A stretch of 64,000 nt of DNA from Rossellomorea pakistanensis. Its GTDB lineage: Bacteria > Bacillota > Bacilli > Bacillales > Bacillaceae_B. Both the position numbers and the translations under genes were made by a program. The notes below the pieces were generated by a model. It saw only the letters and a program-made list of their open reading frames with translations. It made no database searches and was not told the origin of the DNA. Shown here piece by piece: positions 45,782 to 55,530 of this stretch. Each line of letters opens with the position of its first letter. Within the stretch, counting starts at the first letter, position 1. The stretch lies in NCBI RefSeq assembly GCF_016908495.1, contig NZ_JAFBDZ010000001.1:558001-622000 (forward strand), given 5' to 3'.

Positions 45782-47692
45782 ATGAACAATGAAGAATTAT
45801 ACCAGATGATAAAAAATCACTATCCCTTTGATGTTTTAACCAATAATCAGCTTTTGCATATCATTTCACGTTCTAGATTTACTACTTTCGCTAAGAATGA
45901 ATTTTTATTTCATGAAGATGAAACGGTAAATGATTTGGATATTTATTTCCTTGTATCAGGTTTAGCCAAAAACGTCCTACACCGCTCAAATGGGAAACAA
46001 TTCTCATTGAGATATTACTATCCTGGAGATCTAGTCGGATTAATGATCATGCTTACAAGTGGAGGCATGACTTTTTCTGTTCAAGCACTGGAGGATTGTA
46101 CTGTATTCAGATTTAATAAATCTGATTTTTTTGAGGTCATGACAGAAAACAAGGAATTTTCGAAGATTGTATTTGAGAGTATTGGAAGTAGGATGAAATC
46201 ACTATACGATGAGCTACAGTCTACTTCTTGGGATGACGAGGAGAATATTTCATTATTTAGTACAAAGGTCAATACGTTGATGGAGTCTCCAGTTTTTATT
46301 CGTTCCACCGACACTATCAAGAATGCAGCAAGTATCATGAATAAACATAATGTGACTGGACTTGTAGTAAGTGAAGACGGGAAAAAATTAGATGGAATTA
46401 TTACCCACCGTGAATTATTAAAGTATGTTTCAGGAGACCAAGATAGGAAAACTGTTCGAGAGTGGATGATTCATAAACCGTTTTGGATACGTGATGAGGC
46501 ATTTGCATACGAAGCATTATCCTATTTCAAACATGAAGATATTGAGTTCGTTCCCATTCTTCGATATGAAAAAGTAGTTGGTATTCTAACCAGCCACTCA
46601 TTTTTAAATATTCAAGACTCGAAATATCTTGATCTTTCTTATAGAATACAAACAGCACTAACAACCGATGATCTGGTGGCTCTCTCCCCTTCAAAAAATT
46701 GCACTTTCCATCAATTTATTAGAGATATTTTAGATCAAGGAAGCTTAGGATATGACGTTTGTGAAATTATTACAAACTATAATGATCGTTTACATCGTAG
46801 AATCATTCAATTGACAGAAAAAGAAATGAGAATCGAAGGTTATGGTCGACCCCCGATCAATTATTGTTTTATCGTGATGGGAAGCCAAGGTCGGGGTGAG
46901 CAGAGTTTCCATACTGATCAGGATAATGGAATCATATTAGATGATTATTTGCATTTTAAAGATCCTGAAAAGGTTGAGGCCTATTTTCAACATTTTACTG
47001 AAAAGCTAAATGTGAAATTGTCTGCTTGTGGATTTCCTGAATGTACTGGCGGGATTATGGCAAGAGAGTTAAAATGGAGGAAATCCTTTTCACAATGGAA
47101 AGATTCTGTACATGATTGGCTACATGAAATGGACGCAGAGGAAGTTCAGAGCTTTACTATGTTTTTCGACTTCCGCCCGATTTACGGCGACTATTCCCTA
47201 GCACAGGAAATACGATCAATGATGGTGGAAAAAGCTAAGAATTCCTTAACTATGCAGCAGCTTTTACGTAAAGACGCCATTCGTTTCAAAGTTCCTGTTA
47301 ATGCTCTTGGAAGAATAAATTTAAAGCCTAAATCGAAAGTACTTAATTTAAAAAAATCAGGAATGATGCAGATTATTAATATGATTCGTATCCATTCTAT
47401 TAAATACGGTATAAAAGATGTCAATACTGTAAAGCGACTTCAGTCATTGGAAGATATTCAAGCGTTTCATCCAAGAGATGTTCAGAATGCAAAAACGGCA
47501 CTCCATCATTTTATGACTTTTCGTTTAAATCAAAATTTATTAGAGCTTGAAGAAAAGAAGCAGCTTTCTAATGAGATCAGCTTATTAGAATTATCAAAAG
47601 AAGACAAAAGAAAACTGAAGGAAGCACTTCAAATTGCTAATCGAATGCAGCAAGTCCTTGAGATTAGCTTTAATCGTAACCGGGTGGTTTAA
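45782..47692 (+). CDS. cNMP-binding/CBS/DUF294 putative nucleotidyltransferase
   Basis: 636 aa multidomain signalling protein. Residues ~10-130: cyclic-nucleotide-binding fold (YYYPGDLVGLMIMLTSGG). Residues ~155-290: two CBS repeats that normally bind adenosyl ligands. Residues ~300-480: DUF294 nucleotidyltransferase-like domain (VMGSQGRGEQSFHTDQDNGI, the DNA-polymerase-beta-like GS motif with acidic residues). The C-terminal ~130 residues form a second DUF294-associated helical domain. In many bacteria such proteins are encoded beside a DnaQ-type exonuclease, as here (6 bp gap). The modified target is unknown. Confidence 0.87.
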   Translation: MNNEELYQMIKNHYPFDVLTNNQLLHIISRSRFTTFAKNEFLFHEDETVNDLDIYFLVSGLAKNVLHRSNGKQFSLRYYYPGDLVGLMIMLTSGGMTFSVQALEDCTVFRFNKSDFFEVMTENKEFSKIVFESIGSRMKSLYDELQSTSWDDEENISLFSTKVNTLMESPVFIRSTDTIKNAASIMNKHNVTGLVVSEDGKKLDGIITHRELLKYVSGDQDRKTVREWMIHKPFWIRDEAFAYEALSYFKHEDIEFVPILRYEKVVGILTSHSFLNIQDSKYLDLSYRIQTALTTDDLVALSPSKNCTFHQFIRDILDQGSLGYDVCEIITNYNDRLHRRIIQLTEKEMRIEGYGRPPINYCFIVMGSQGRGEQSFHTDQDNGIILDDYLHFKDPEKVEAYFQHFTEKLNVKLSACGFPECTGGIMARELKWRKSFSQWKDSVHDWLHEMDAEEVQSFTMFFDFRPIYGDYSLAQEIRSMMVEKAKNSLTMQQLLRKDAIRFKVPVNALGRINLKPKSKVLNLKKSGMMQIINMIRIHSIKYGIKDVNTVKRLQSLEDIQAFHPRDVQNAKTALHHFMTFRLNQNLLELEEKKQLSNEISLLELSKEDKRKLKEALQIANRMQQVLEISFNRNRVV

Positions 47693-47698
47693 TTTATT

Positions 47699-48448
47699 AT
47701 GAACGAAGTAGGAATTAATGTAGGGTTTAGAATCATAAAGTATTATTTCTGGCAACAATTTCTTTTTAAATATCAAGTTAAAAAGGCTAAACAAGACCGT
47801 TCTTATCAAGAGCTGTCCAATAGTTTAAAAGAATATGATGGGAAGAGCTATCAAGTAATGGGGCAACCGTTATCAAAATGTAACTTTACAATTTTTGATC
47901 TAGAAACTACCGGGTTCTTTCCTGAAATAGGTGACGAAATTATTTCGATTGGTGCAGTAAAATTCAAGAATGGAAAAGTTAAATCAGAGGAAACTTTTTA
48001 TCAAGTCATTAATCCTCTACAGAGAGTTTCACAAGATACGAAAAAGTTCACTGGCCTGAAAAAGAGAGATTTTTTAAAAGGAGTACCTTTCCCCATCGGG
48101 TTTGAAAGATTTTTAAATTTTAGTAGAGGATCGATTCTTGTCGCCCACCCCGCTTCCTTTGATATTAACTTCCTCCAAGCTCGATCAAGAAAATGGGGGT
48201 TACCTCCATTCAAGCCTATATACCTTGATTCTTTCGCCTTAGCTAAGGCATTGTTTCAGGATAATAAATGTTATCTTGACGATCTTATAAAACGATTGGG
48301 GATTGAAAGAAGAAAAAGACATCATGCACTTAATGATGCGATGATGACAGCAGAAATTTTTGAATTATTACTAGCAGAGAGTATTAAATATGATTATGGC
48401 ACACTGAATTTGTTACAAAATTTTATAGACGAAAAAACCGGCTTATGA
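47699..48448 (+). CDS. DnaQ-like 3'-5' exonuclease
   Basis: 249 aa. The DEDDh exonuclease motifs are complete: FDLETTG (Asp, Glu), AHPASFDINF (Asp) and HHALNDAMMTA (His, Asp). The N-terminal ~55 residues are a basic extension (FWQQFLFKYQVKKAKQ) absent from the minimal DNA polymerase III epsilon fold. It lies 6 bp after the DUF294 gene and is probably cotranscribed. It may process nucleic acid in a signalling or repair role; a housekeeping proofreading role is unlikely as PolC carries its own exonuclease in Firmicutes. Confidence 0.88.
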   Translation: MNEVGINVGFRIIKYYFWQQFLFKYQVKKAKQDRSYQELSNSLKEYDGKSYQVMGQPLSKCNFTIFDLETTGFFPEIGDEIISIGAVKFKNGKVKSEETFYQVINPLQRVSQDTKKFTGLKKRDFLKGVPFPIGFERFLNFSRGSILVAHPASFDINFLQARSRKWGLPPFKPIYLDSFALAKALFQDNKCYLDDLIKRLGIERRKRHHALNDAMMTAEIFELLLAESIKYDYGTLNLLQNFIDEKTGL

Positions 48449-48520
48449 GTCGGTTTAGAATTATTCATTCCTTTAATTGAATTTCTTACAAACTGGTATA
48501 ATTTTTCTAATAAAAAAGTG

Positions 48521-48640
48521 AAGCTATCCCAAAAACAAAGTGTCTGGAACCATAATTTCCATCTATAGAGAAGACCCTGAGGGACCTCTTCTATAGATAG
48601 ATAACCATTTTCGTTCCGGACTCTTATGGGATAGCCTTTT
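48521..48640. repeat. Family A palindromic repeat, copy A6
   Basis: AAGCTATCCCA and TGGGATAGCCTT outer arms, GGAACCAT inner arm, a long central hairpin ATCTATAGAGAAGA/TCTTCTATAGAT around CCCTGAGGG. It lies between the convergent exonuclease gene and proA. Confidence 0.85.
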
Positions 48641-48655
48641 CTTGATTTGATTTAA

Positions 48656-49918
48656 TTATCGAGTTTGCCCGTTTCCGATCATCATGAATTTCACTGTAGT
48701 TAACGCAGGTAACCCCATTGGACCTCTTGCATGAAGTTTTTGTGTGGAAATTCCTATTTCTGCACCGAACCCTAGAGCACCACCGTCTGTAAATCGAGTA
48801 GAAGCATTATGGTAAAGTGCGGCCGCATCCACAAGCTTCATAAAAACTTCTGCTACCTCTTTATCTTCTGTAATGATTGCTTCTGAATGCTTTGTACCAT
48901 ATTTTTCAATATGATCGATGGCTTCATCCAGATCCTCTACAAGTTTAACCGCAATATCTAAGCTTAAATATTCATTTGCCCAATCTTCTTCATTGGCAAG
49001 GATTGTTTCCGATATAATTTTTTGTATGTTTTCATCACCGTGAATGGCTACGGAATGGTCTTTAAGGGCTTTAACAAATGCATCTTTATTTTCATTCAAC
49101 CATTTTTTGTGAACGATTACGGTTTCAGCAGCATTACAAACTGCTGGGCGATCGGTTTTGGCATTTATTAAAATGTTTAAGGCTTTTTCAGTATCTGCTT
49201 CTTTATCTATATAAATGTGGCAATTACCTACCCCTGTTTCAAGCACTGGTACTGTTGCGTTATTAACAACGGCATTGATTAGTGCACCACCACCACGTGG
49301 AATTAGGACATCGACATGGTCTTTCATTGTAAATAATTGTTGAGTTGCTGCGCGATCCGTTGTATTAATAAATTGTACCGCTTCACTTGGAATTTTTGTT
49401 TTTTCTAATGCACTGTGAATGACATCGACAATGACTTTGTTGGTAGTGATGGCATTTGATCCACCTTTTAATATAATACTGTTCCCTGATTTAAGTGCAA
49501 GCCCCGTCGCATCCACTGTTACATTTGGTCTTGCTTCATAAATCATTCCAATCACACCAAGTGGGACTGTGACTTTTGCGACATCTAGACCGTTGTCTAA
49601 TGTCCAAGAAGAAACCGTTTGATCTGTTGGATCTTCAAGCTTTGCTACCTCTCTTAATCCATTAGCAAAATCTTCTATCCGTTGTTTTGATAATGAGAGG
49701 CGGTCCATAAATGCTTCGTCAAAACCTTTTTCTTTTCCACGAACAAGATCTTTTTCATTTGCCGTTAAGATATCCTGATATTTTTCTTCAAGAGTATCTG
49801 CTAAAACATTCAATGCTTGATTTTTTTCTTCAGTTGTTAAAAGAGAAAGTTTTTTCGATGCTTTTTTGGCTTGCATTGCTTGTGCTTCAACATTGGTTTT
49901 TTCTAAAGTTAAAGACAT
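48656..49918 (-). CDS. proA: Gamma-glutamyl phosphate reductase
   Basis: 420 aa aldehyde-dehydrogenase-fold enzyme, second step of proline synthesis, reducing glutamyl-5-phosphate to the semialdehyde with NADPH. Motifs: PLGVIGMIYEARPNVTVDA, LKGGSNAITTN, the catalytic Cys in AVCNAAETVIVH, and the C-terminal ARGPMGLPALTTVKF. ATG follows AGGAGG. The proB gene lies 246 bp upstream, separated by a diverged repeat, looser than a usual proBA operon. Confidence 0.96.
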   Translation of the reverse strand: MSLTLEKTNVEAQAMQAKKASKKLSLLTTEEKNQALNVLADTLEEKYQDILTANEKDLVRGKEKGFDEAFMDRLSLSKQRIEDFANGLREVAKLEDPTDQTVSSWTLDNGLDVAKVTVPLGVIGMIYEARPNVTVDATGLALKSGNSIILKGGSNAITTNKVIVDVIHSALEKTKIPSEAVQFINTTDRAATQQLFTMKDHVDVLIPRGGGALINAVVNNATVPVLETGVGNCHIYIDKEADTEKALNILINAKTDRPAVCNAAETVIVHKKWLNENKDAFVKALKDHSVAIHGDENIQKIISETILANEEDWANEYLSLDIAVKLVEDLDEAIDHIEKYGTKHSEAIITEDKEVAEVFMKLVDAAALYHNASTRFTDGGALGFGAEIGISTQKLHARGPMGLPALTTVKFMMIGNGQTR

Positions 49919-49989
49919 CCAATTCCTCCTGTGTTTTCTTTTTGGTCTATTCGTAATGATTATTGTTATTTAATCCGCAGCCTTAATAC

Positions 49990-50090
49990 ACTTCGCACAT
50001 CTTAGGGTGACCCGTGAGCCTCCTTGCTACGCAGTGGGTTCCCACTTTGGCAACTGCCAAAGGAGTCTATGAGTATTCAGACTGCTCAAT
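49990..50090. repeat. Diverged family C-like repeat between proB and proA
   Basis: On the minus strand it reads AGACTCCTTTGGCAGTTGCC then GCAAGGAGGCTCACGGGTCA, echoing the GAGACTCCT and GGAGGCTCACCGCC segments of the Bacillaceae GC-rich repeat. It also contains a GGCAACTGCC hairpin (TTTGGCAACTGCCAAA) that could halt or slow transcription. Confidence 0.45.
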
Positions 50091-50164
50091 GCTTATAAGG
50101 TGTATTTTTGACTTATTCAATATTAGAAAACAGCCTTCTTTTTTTAAAATGCTCTTTTAGTATT

Positions 50165-51298
50165 TTAGACGCCAACTGGGATAGGTACTTCCATATGGCA
50201 AACGAGTGCTTCAATCTCTACGACCGCATCTTTAAATTCTTTTAGCTCTTCCTTTGTTAAATTTGAAAATTCCGTTAATTCTTCTGAATTGTAATTCACT
50301 ACACCTAATCCAATTTCTTCACCATCAATATCTTGAATTCTTACAACTGCTCCGCTCTTGAATTCTCCTTTTACAGAGTAAATCCCAGCAGCTTTTAAAT
50401 TTTTCTTATGTTGAAGAATTCGATCTTTTCCAATTCCATCAATGGTGATTTCTCCCTCAGGTCCTGAATTGAAGGCAATCCATTGCTGTTTCAGGTCAAG
50501 ATTCACATTTTGGTCTTCTAATTCAAAATAGGTTCCTTTTGCAGATGCTTGAACGGCATCATAGATAATGTTGGGGGTTCCTGATTTTCCTAAAAATGAA
50601 GGGATTCCAGATGCCATTGAAATTTTGAATGCATCAATTTTAGAACGCATGCCACCAGTTCCAACAGAGCTGCCAGGTTCTCCTGCCATTTCTTCAATGT
50701 CTTCCGTTATTTCATTCACTTCTTTTAGAAGTTTAGCATTTGGATTTTTTCGGGGATCACTATCATATAATCCATCTATATCTGAAAGAATGATTAATTG
50801 ATCAGCATCTACTAGTCCTGCCACTTTGGCAGATAAAGTATCATTGTCACCAAATTTAAGGCGGTCGATGGTTACTGTATCATTTTCATTTACTATCGGT
50901 ATAATTCCTCTTTCAAGAAGAACATTAATTGTATTTCGAGCGTTATTATATCGATTCTCATCTGAGAAGTCGCTGCGTGTAATCAATATTTGAGAAGCCA
51001 CGTAGCCATGAGAAATAAATAAGTCAGAATATGCTTCAATTAACAAGCCCTGACCAATTGCCGCTGCTGCTTGCTTTTCAGGGAGAGAATCAGGTCTTGT
51101 GAGACATCCAAGCTTTCGATAGCCCGCTGCTACTGCTCCTGAAGAAACAAGTAACACTTCATGGCCATCATCTTTCAAGCGAGCCACTTCATCTACTAGT
51201 CTCTCAAGTTTTCTTCGGCTCATCTCACCATGTAAACTTGTTAAAGAACTACTACCTATTTTAATCACAACTCGTTTCTTCTTATTGTCCGCAGACAT
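50165..51298 (-). CDS. proB: Glutamate 5-kinase with PUA domain
   Basis: 377 aa, first step of proline synthesis, phosphorylating glutamate. Amino-acid-kinase core: VVIKIGSSSLTS at the start, LLVSSGAVAAGYRKLG, VNENDTVT, and GTGGMRSKIDAFKIS. A C-terminal PUA domain spans about residues 280-360 (GEITIDGIGKDRILQHKKNL). The enzyme is usually feedback-inhibited by proline. ATG after CAGGAG. No T-box leader was recognised upstream; a half-copy of the family B repeat lies in the region before proC. Confidence 0.96.
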   Translation of the reverse strand: MSADNKKKRVVIKIGSSSLTSLHGEMSRRKLERLVDEVARLKDDGHEVLLVSSGAVAAGYRKLGCLTRPDSLPEKQAAAAIGQGLLIEAYSDLFISHGYVASQILITRSDFSDENRYNNARNTINVLLERGIIPIVNENDTVTIDRLKFGDNDTLSAKVAGLVDADQLIILSDIDGLYDSDPRKNPNAKLLKEVNEITEDIEEMAGEPGSSVGTGGMRSKIDAFKISMASGIPSFLGKSGTPNIIYDAVQASAKGTYFELEDQNVNLDLKQQWIAFNSGPEGEITIDGIGKDRILQHKKNLKAAGIYSVKGEFKSGAVVRIQDIDGEEIGLGVVNYNSEELTEFSNLTKEELKEFKDAVVEIEALVCHMEVPIPVGV

Positions 51299-51424
51299 CC
51301 TATCACTCCTGTATTAATACTCTGAATCTATTCTAAAATTGAAATCATTTTGGGATCTCACGAGCGAGGCACTCTTTTGATTGAATAATACTATTACTAC
51401 TTTCAAAGAACACCACTAGACTAA

Positions 51425-51487
51425 ATTAACGCTTTAATGCGATCGAGAACCGTCCCGCATCGCTTTAATGTGTTAAAGTAGCTTTTA
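51425..51487. repeat. Family B repeat, single-armed copy
   Basis: One GATCGAGAACCGTCCCGC arm flanked by AACGCTTTAATGC and GCATCGCTTTAATG, matching the arms of the two full copies at 55.9 and 61.2 kb. Its edge abuts the proC stop codon. Confidence 0.75.
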
Positions 51488-52324
51488 GACTAAAACTTTT
51501 TGCATTTGTTCGCTGATTTCTTTTGAGCGTTTTTCGGCTCCTTTTACTGCTTGTGTTATGGCTTTTCCTCCACCATATTTATCTAATGCATCTAATCCAG
51601 CTGCCGTTGTACCGTTTGGTGAAGTGACATTTTCCCTTAATTCTGTTGGTGTTTCCGTTCTTTCTAACATCATTTTAGCAGCACCTAAAATCGTTTGGGA
51701 TCCAATCTTTCTTGCAAGTTCAGGTGCTAAACCACCTTCTATTCCTGCCTTTTCGATATGCTCCATTAAATAGTAAAAGTAGGCTGGTCCACTTCCTGCA
51801 ATTCCCGTGAAAATATCCATTTGTTCTTCTTCAATTACATAAACTTCTCCAACACACTCAAGAAGTTCTTTAGCTGTTAGTATTTCACCCATTTCCACAT
51901 GTTTTCCTGGAGCGATGGCTGTTGCAGATTCTCTCATCATGCTTGACGTATTCGGCATTACCCGAATTACTTGCTGTCCATTTGGTAATCCTTCTTCCAT
52001 GTGTGATGTCGAGATACCCGCAAGTACAGATAGAATAACTGTATGTGGTTGGACTTTGTTCTGAATGAAATCTATTACTAGATCAATATCCTTAGGTTTC
52101 ATTGCTAAAACAAGCACATCAATTTCATGGAAATCTAGTTCTTCTTTACTAAGGGTCCTTACGTTGTATTTAGCTTTTATCTCATGTAAACGAGTTTTGT
52201 TGCTATTGTTTGATACGATTACCTGTTTAGGACTTACTTTTTTGGCTGTGACAATTCCGGATATCATCGCTTCTGCCATATTTCCTGCACCAAGAAAGGC
52301 AATCGATTTATTATTCAACACCAA
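51485..52324 (-). CDS. proC: Pyrroline-5-carboxylate reductase
   Basis: 279 aa, final step of proline synthesis. NAD(P)-binding loop AFLGAGNMAEAMISG, the VLAMKPKDI segment, the ProC signature region GSGPAYFYYLMEHIEKAG and TSPNGTTAAGLDAL. Three consecutive in-frame starts (TTG 52324, GTG 52321, TTG 52318) follow GGAG; the first has the better spacing. Lies upstream of proB in the same direction, with the family B repeat between. Confidence 0.94.
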   Translation of the reverse strand: MVLNNKSIAFLGAGNMAEAMISGIVTAKKVSPKQVIVSNNSNKTRLHEIKAKYNVRTLSKEELDFHEIDVLVLAMKPKDIDLVIDFIQNKVQPHTVILSVLAGISTSHMEEGLPNGQQVIRVMPNTSSMMRESATAIAPGKHVEMGEILTAKELLECVGEVYVIEEEQMDIFTGIAGSGPAYFYYLMEHIEKAGIEGGLAPELARKIGSQTILGAAKMMLERTETPTELRENVTSPNGTTAAGLDALDKYGGGKAITQAVKGAEKRSKEISEQMQKVLV

Positions 52325-52783
52325 TAATCACTCCTATTTTAAGATTAAATTCTTTTTAAAACGCACTACATTTCATCTTTGTTTTAGGTTGATTTCAAAT
52401 TACGACATATTTTGTTCGCGTTTTTGTTCGTATTTATTAACAACGTTTTTAATCGTAACATGTCTGAATTCAATATCAAGGGATTTAAGGGAAGTCATAA
52501 GGATATAGCCGAATTAGTTAGTGGAAGCGCTAACATTTATATTCCATGTTATCTAATCCCTTCTCATCGCTCATAATCCGACGAGAGCATGAAATTTGAG
52601 GTTTGAATATTTTTAAATTCATCATAATAGTAGTTAAAAACAAATATTGAAAGTTAGTATCTTACACAAACTCGCATGAATAATTGGAAGTAAATTTATT
52701 TAAAACAAAATAAAAAGCTGACCTAATAGAGTCAGCTTTTCAAATTGACCAATTTACTTGAATTGGGTCAGCATATAAAGTTT
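52325..52783. other. Intergenic region between proC and LCP gene
   Basis: 459 bp. It holds the terminator of the LCP gene (AAAAGCTGAC and GTCAGCTTTT, 52711-52741) and a GTTAGTGGAAGCGCTAAC hairpin near 52520. No ORF with a ribosome site and no recognisable T-box, so control of proC is unclear. Confidence 0.55.
52711..52741 (-). terminator. Terminator of LCP-family gene
   Basis: AAAAGCTGAC and GTCAGCTTTT pair around an AT-rich loop, just downstream of the minus-strand LCP gene. Confidence 0.75.
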
Positions 52784-53710
52784 TTATTCATTTAAAAATT
52801 TTTGGAGCTCTTCACTATTTTGAGCAAAATTAATTTCTATAACTGAACCAGCATGTTCATAGTATCCATTTGTATATGAACCTTCTACTGGGATCGTTAA
52901 TTTTTTTATATTATTAGAATCAAGCAATACATCTTTAATCAATCCCAATTGATCAAACTTCCCCATATTTGTTTCAATATATGGTTGTGTTGCACCGATC
53001 ATTTTAGGGAGTTTAGTTAGACTATCTAAGCTTAGTGCTTCTTCTTTAACAGCAGAAATGACTTTTTGCTGTCTTTCGACACGACCAAAATCACCCTCAC
53101 GGTCCGCTCTAAATCTAGCGTAGCCAAGAAGTTCCTTACCATTTAACCTTTGTGTACCTTGCTCAAGCTGAACGCCTATATTTTCAGACATTGCTTTTTC
53201 TACATCTATCTTTATTCCGTTTGGGGCTAAAATATCTACAGTTTTTTCAAACCCTTTAAAATCAACTAGCATATAGTGTTGGATTTCAACCCCAAAGTTC
53301 TGTTTAATCGTTTTTCTTAATAATTCAGGACCTCCAAGATAGAAGGCAGTGTTTAATTTATAATTTTGATAACCAGGAATTTCAACATAAATATCTCTCA
53401 TTAATGATACAAGTTTTGTTTCATTCGTTTTTGGATCAATCTGAGCAATCATCATCGTATCGGTACGTGACTTCTCTTCACTACGACTATCTACTCCCAT
53501 TAAGAGAATGTTTACTCTTCCATTTTCATCTGTATCTCCATTGAATTCATAGTTCTCTTTTTTATCTCCTGCATCTGCCATTTGTAAACCTTGATAATAT
53601 TGAAAAACTGTATAGCCAGTAATAATTAATAGAAGTACGAGTAAGAAAAGGAATAACTTCCTTCCTCTCTTTTTCTTCTTATTCTTATGTTCCATCCTTG
53701 TTGTATCCAT
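52784..53710 (-). CDS. LytR-CpsA-Psr family wall-polymer ligase (TagTUV-like)
   Basis: 308 aa. A basic N-terminus (HKNKKKKRGRK) and one membrane helix (LFLFLLVLLLIITGYTVF) precede an extracellular LCP domain: NILLMGVDSR, RTDTMMIAQIDP, LMRDIYVEIPG (catalytic Arg and Asp) and YARFRADREGDFGRVERQQ. LCP enzymes attach teichoic acids or other glycopolymers to peptidoglycan. Expected at the outer membrane face. It stands alone between proC and a divergent aldehyde dehydrogenase. Confidence 0.92.
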   Translation of the reverse strand: MDTTRMEHKNKKKKRGRKLFLFLLVLLLIITGYTVFQYYQGLQMADAGDKKENYEFNGDTDENGRVNILLMGVDSRSEEKSRTDTMMIAQIDPKTNETKLVSLMRDIYVEIPGYQNYKLNTAFYLGGPELLRKTIKQNFGVEIQHYMLVDFKGFEKTVDILAPNGIKIDVEKAMSENIGVQLEQGTQRLNGKELLGYARFRADREGDFGRVERQQKVISAVKEEALSLDSLTKLPKMIGATQPYIETNMGKFDQLGLIKDVLLDSNNIKKLTIPVEGSYTNGYYEHAGSVIEINFAQNSEELQKFLNE

Positions 53711-54008
53711 AGAATCATCACCTACTTTATCTAGTCATATTGGATTACACCCATGTATCTATAATATTGACGAATGGAATGACAAAAAGTTTCATAATAA
53801 ATAACTTTCCTAGTGAGTTTATAGCAATCTTCCAATTATAACAATAACAATTTTTGAGAATGAAAGGAATGATTAGTTGAATTAATAATTCAGAACATTT
53901 AAAATAATAATAGTTAAGCTTGCTACATAAATATCCAAATGAATCAGGACTATTTTTGTACACGCTTACATATTTATAGTAAACTATTAGAATTTTAGGA
54001 GGATGATT

Positions 54009-55529
54009 ATGATTTATAGCAATCCTGGTACAGAAAATTCGAAAGTTAGCTTTAAACAAAAATATCAAAACTATATTGGTGGCGAATGGACAGCCCCTGT
54101 TAAAGGTGAATACTTTGAAAATGTCAGTCCTGTTAATGGGAAAGCATTTTGTGAAATTGCACGTTCTACCAAAGAAGATGTTGAGTTAGCATTAGATGCA
54201 GCCCATAAAGTAAAAGCTTCATGGGGTGCAACCTCCGTTGCTGAGAGGGCAAATATCCTGAATAAAATTGCTGATCGAATGGAAGAAAATTTAGAAATGC
54301 TTGCTGTTGCTGAAACATGGGATAATGGAAAGCCTGTAAGAGAAACACTTGCAGCAGACCTTCCCCTTGCAATCGATCATTTCCGCTATTTTGCCGGATG
54401 TATTCGTGCCCAAGAAGGATCACTTGGTGAAATCGATGGTGACACTGTAGCGTACCATTTCCATGAACCTCTCGGTGTGGTTGGTCAAATTATTCCTTGG
54501 AATTTTCCTTTATTAATGGCAACTTGGAAATTAGCTCCTGCTCTAGCAGCTGGGAACTGTGTCGTATTAAAACCAGCTGAGCAAACTCCTGCATCTATCA
54601 TGGTTTTTGTGGAACTAATTGAAGACCTATTGCCACCTGGAGTACTTAATATTGTAAATGGTTTTGGAGTAGAAGCTGGTAAACCTCTTGCTTCAAGTGA
54701 TCGCGTGGCTAAAGTCGCTTTTACAGGAGAAACGACTACTGGAAGGTTGATTATGCAATATGCCTCACAAAATCTAATTCCTGTAACCCTTGAACTTGGT
54801 GGTAAGTCACCAAACATTTTCTTTGAGGATATTGCATCAGCAGACGATGATTTTTTTGATAAAGCGATAGAAGGTTTTGTCATGTTCGCTCTTAATCAGG
54901 GAGAAGTTTGTACTTGTCCTTCTCGTGCGTTAATTCATGAATCTATTTATGATAAATTCATGGATAAAGCGATCGAGAGAATAAAGCAAATCAAACAAGG
55001 GAATCCGCTTGACAGCGATACGATGATTGGGGCACAAGCATCTTCAGAACAGCTCGAGAAGATTCTTTCCTATATGGAAATAGGAAAAGAAGAAGGTGCG
55101 GAGCTTCTAATCGGCGGTGAACGGAATGCACTTGAAGGTGATTTAAGTAGTGGTTATTATGTAAAACCCACTGTATTTAAAGGGAATAATAAAATGAGAA
55201 TATTCCAAGAGGAGATTTTCGGTCCAGTCGTTTCCGTTACAACATTTAAAACTCCTGAAGAGGCATTAGAGATTGCGAACGATACATTGTATGGTTTAGG
55301 TGCTGGTGTATGGACTCGTGATATGAATACAGCTTACCGATTTGGTAGAAGTATTGAAGCTGGCCGCGTTTGGACGAACTGCTATCATGCATATCCTGCT
55401 CATGCAGCTTTCGGTGGATATAAAATGTCGGGTATTGGACGTGAGAATCATAAAATGATGCTTTCTCATTATCAACAAACTAAGAACTTACTCGTAAGCT
55501 ACAGTCCAACTAAGCTAGGGTTTTTCTAA
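54009..55529 (+). CDS. NAD-dependent aldehyde dehydrogenase (ExaC/AcoD-like)
   Basis: 506 aa. Catalytic Cys in [12 protein letters not shown], general base Glu in LELGGKSPN, the [12 protein letters not shown] cofactor segment, and a C-terminal [15 protein letters not shown]. The [10 protein letters not shown] and VCTC details resemble acetaldehyde dehydrogenases AcoD/ExaC. The first ATG (54003) overlaps the AGGAGG site, so 54009 was chosen. It is followed one base later by a DUF779 gene, a common pairing for this ALDH class. Confidence 0.93.
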   Translation: MIYSNPGTENSKVSFKQKYQNYIGGEWTAPVKGEYFENVSPVNGKAFCEIARSTKEDVELALDAAHKVKASWGATSVAERANILNKIADRMEENLEMLAVAETWDNGKPVRETLAADLPLAIDHFRYFAGCIRAQEGSLGEIDGDTVAYHFHEPLGVVGQIIPWNFPLLMATWKLAPALAAGNCVVLKPAEQTPASIMVFVELIEDLLPPGVLNIVNGFGVEAGKPLASSDRVAKVAFTGETTTGRLIMQYASQNLIPVTLELGGKSPNIFFEDIASADDDFFDKAIEGFVMFALNQGEVCTCPSRALIHESIYDKFMDKAIERIKQIKQGNPLDSDTMIGAQASSEQLEKILSYMEIGKEEGAELLIGGERNALEGDLSSGYYVKPTVFKGNNKMRIFQEEIFGPVVSVTTFKTPEEALEIANDTLYGLGAGVWTRDMNTAYRFGRSIEAGRVWTNCYHAYPAHAAFGGYKMSGIGRENHKMMLSHYQQTKNLLVSYSPTKLGFF

Positions 55530-55530
55530 A

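Noticed and set aside
9065-48640. Family A copies as a CRISPR array
   Set aside because: Copies are far apart, palindromic and of variable length, with no regular spacers and no cas genes.
51299-52783. Possible proline T-box leaders for proB or proC
   Set aside because: I searched for the conserved T-box sequence on the minus strand and did not find it.
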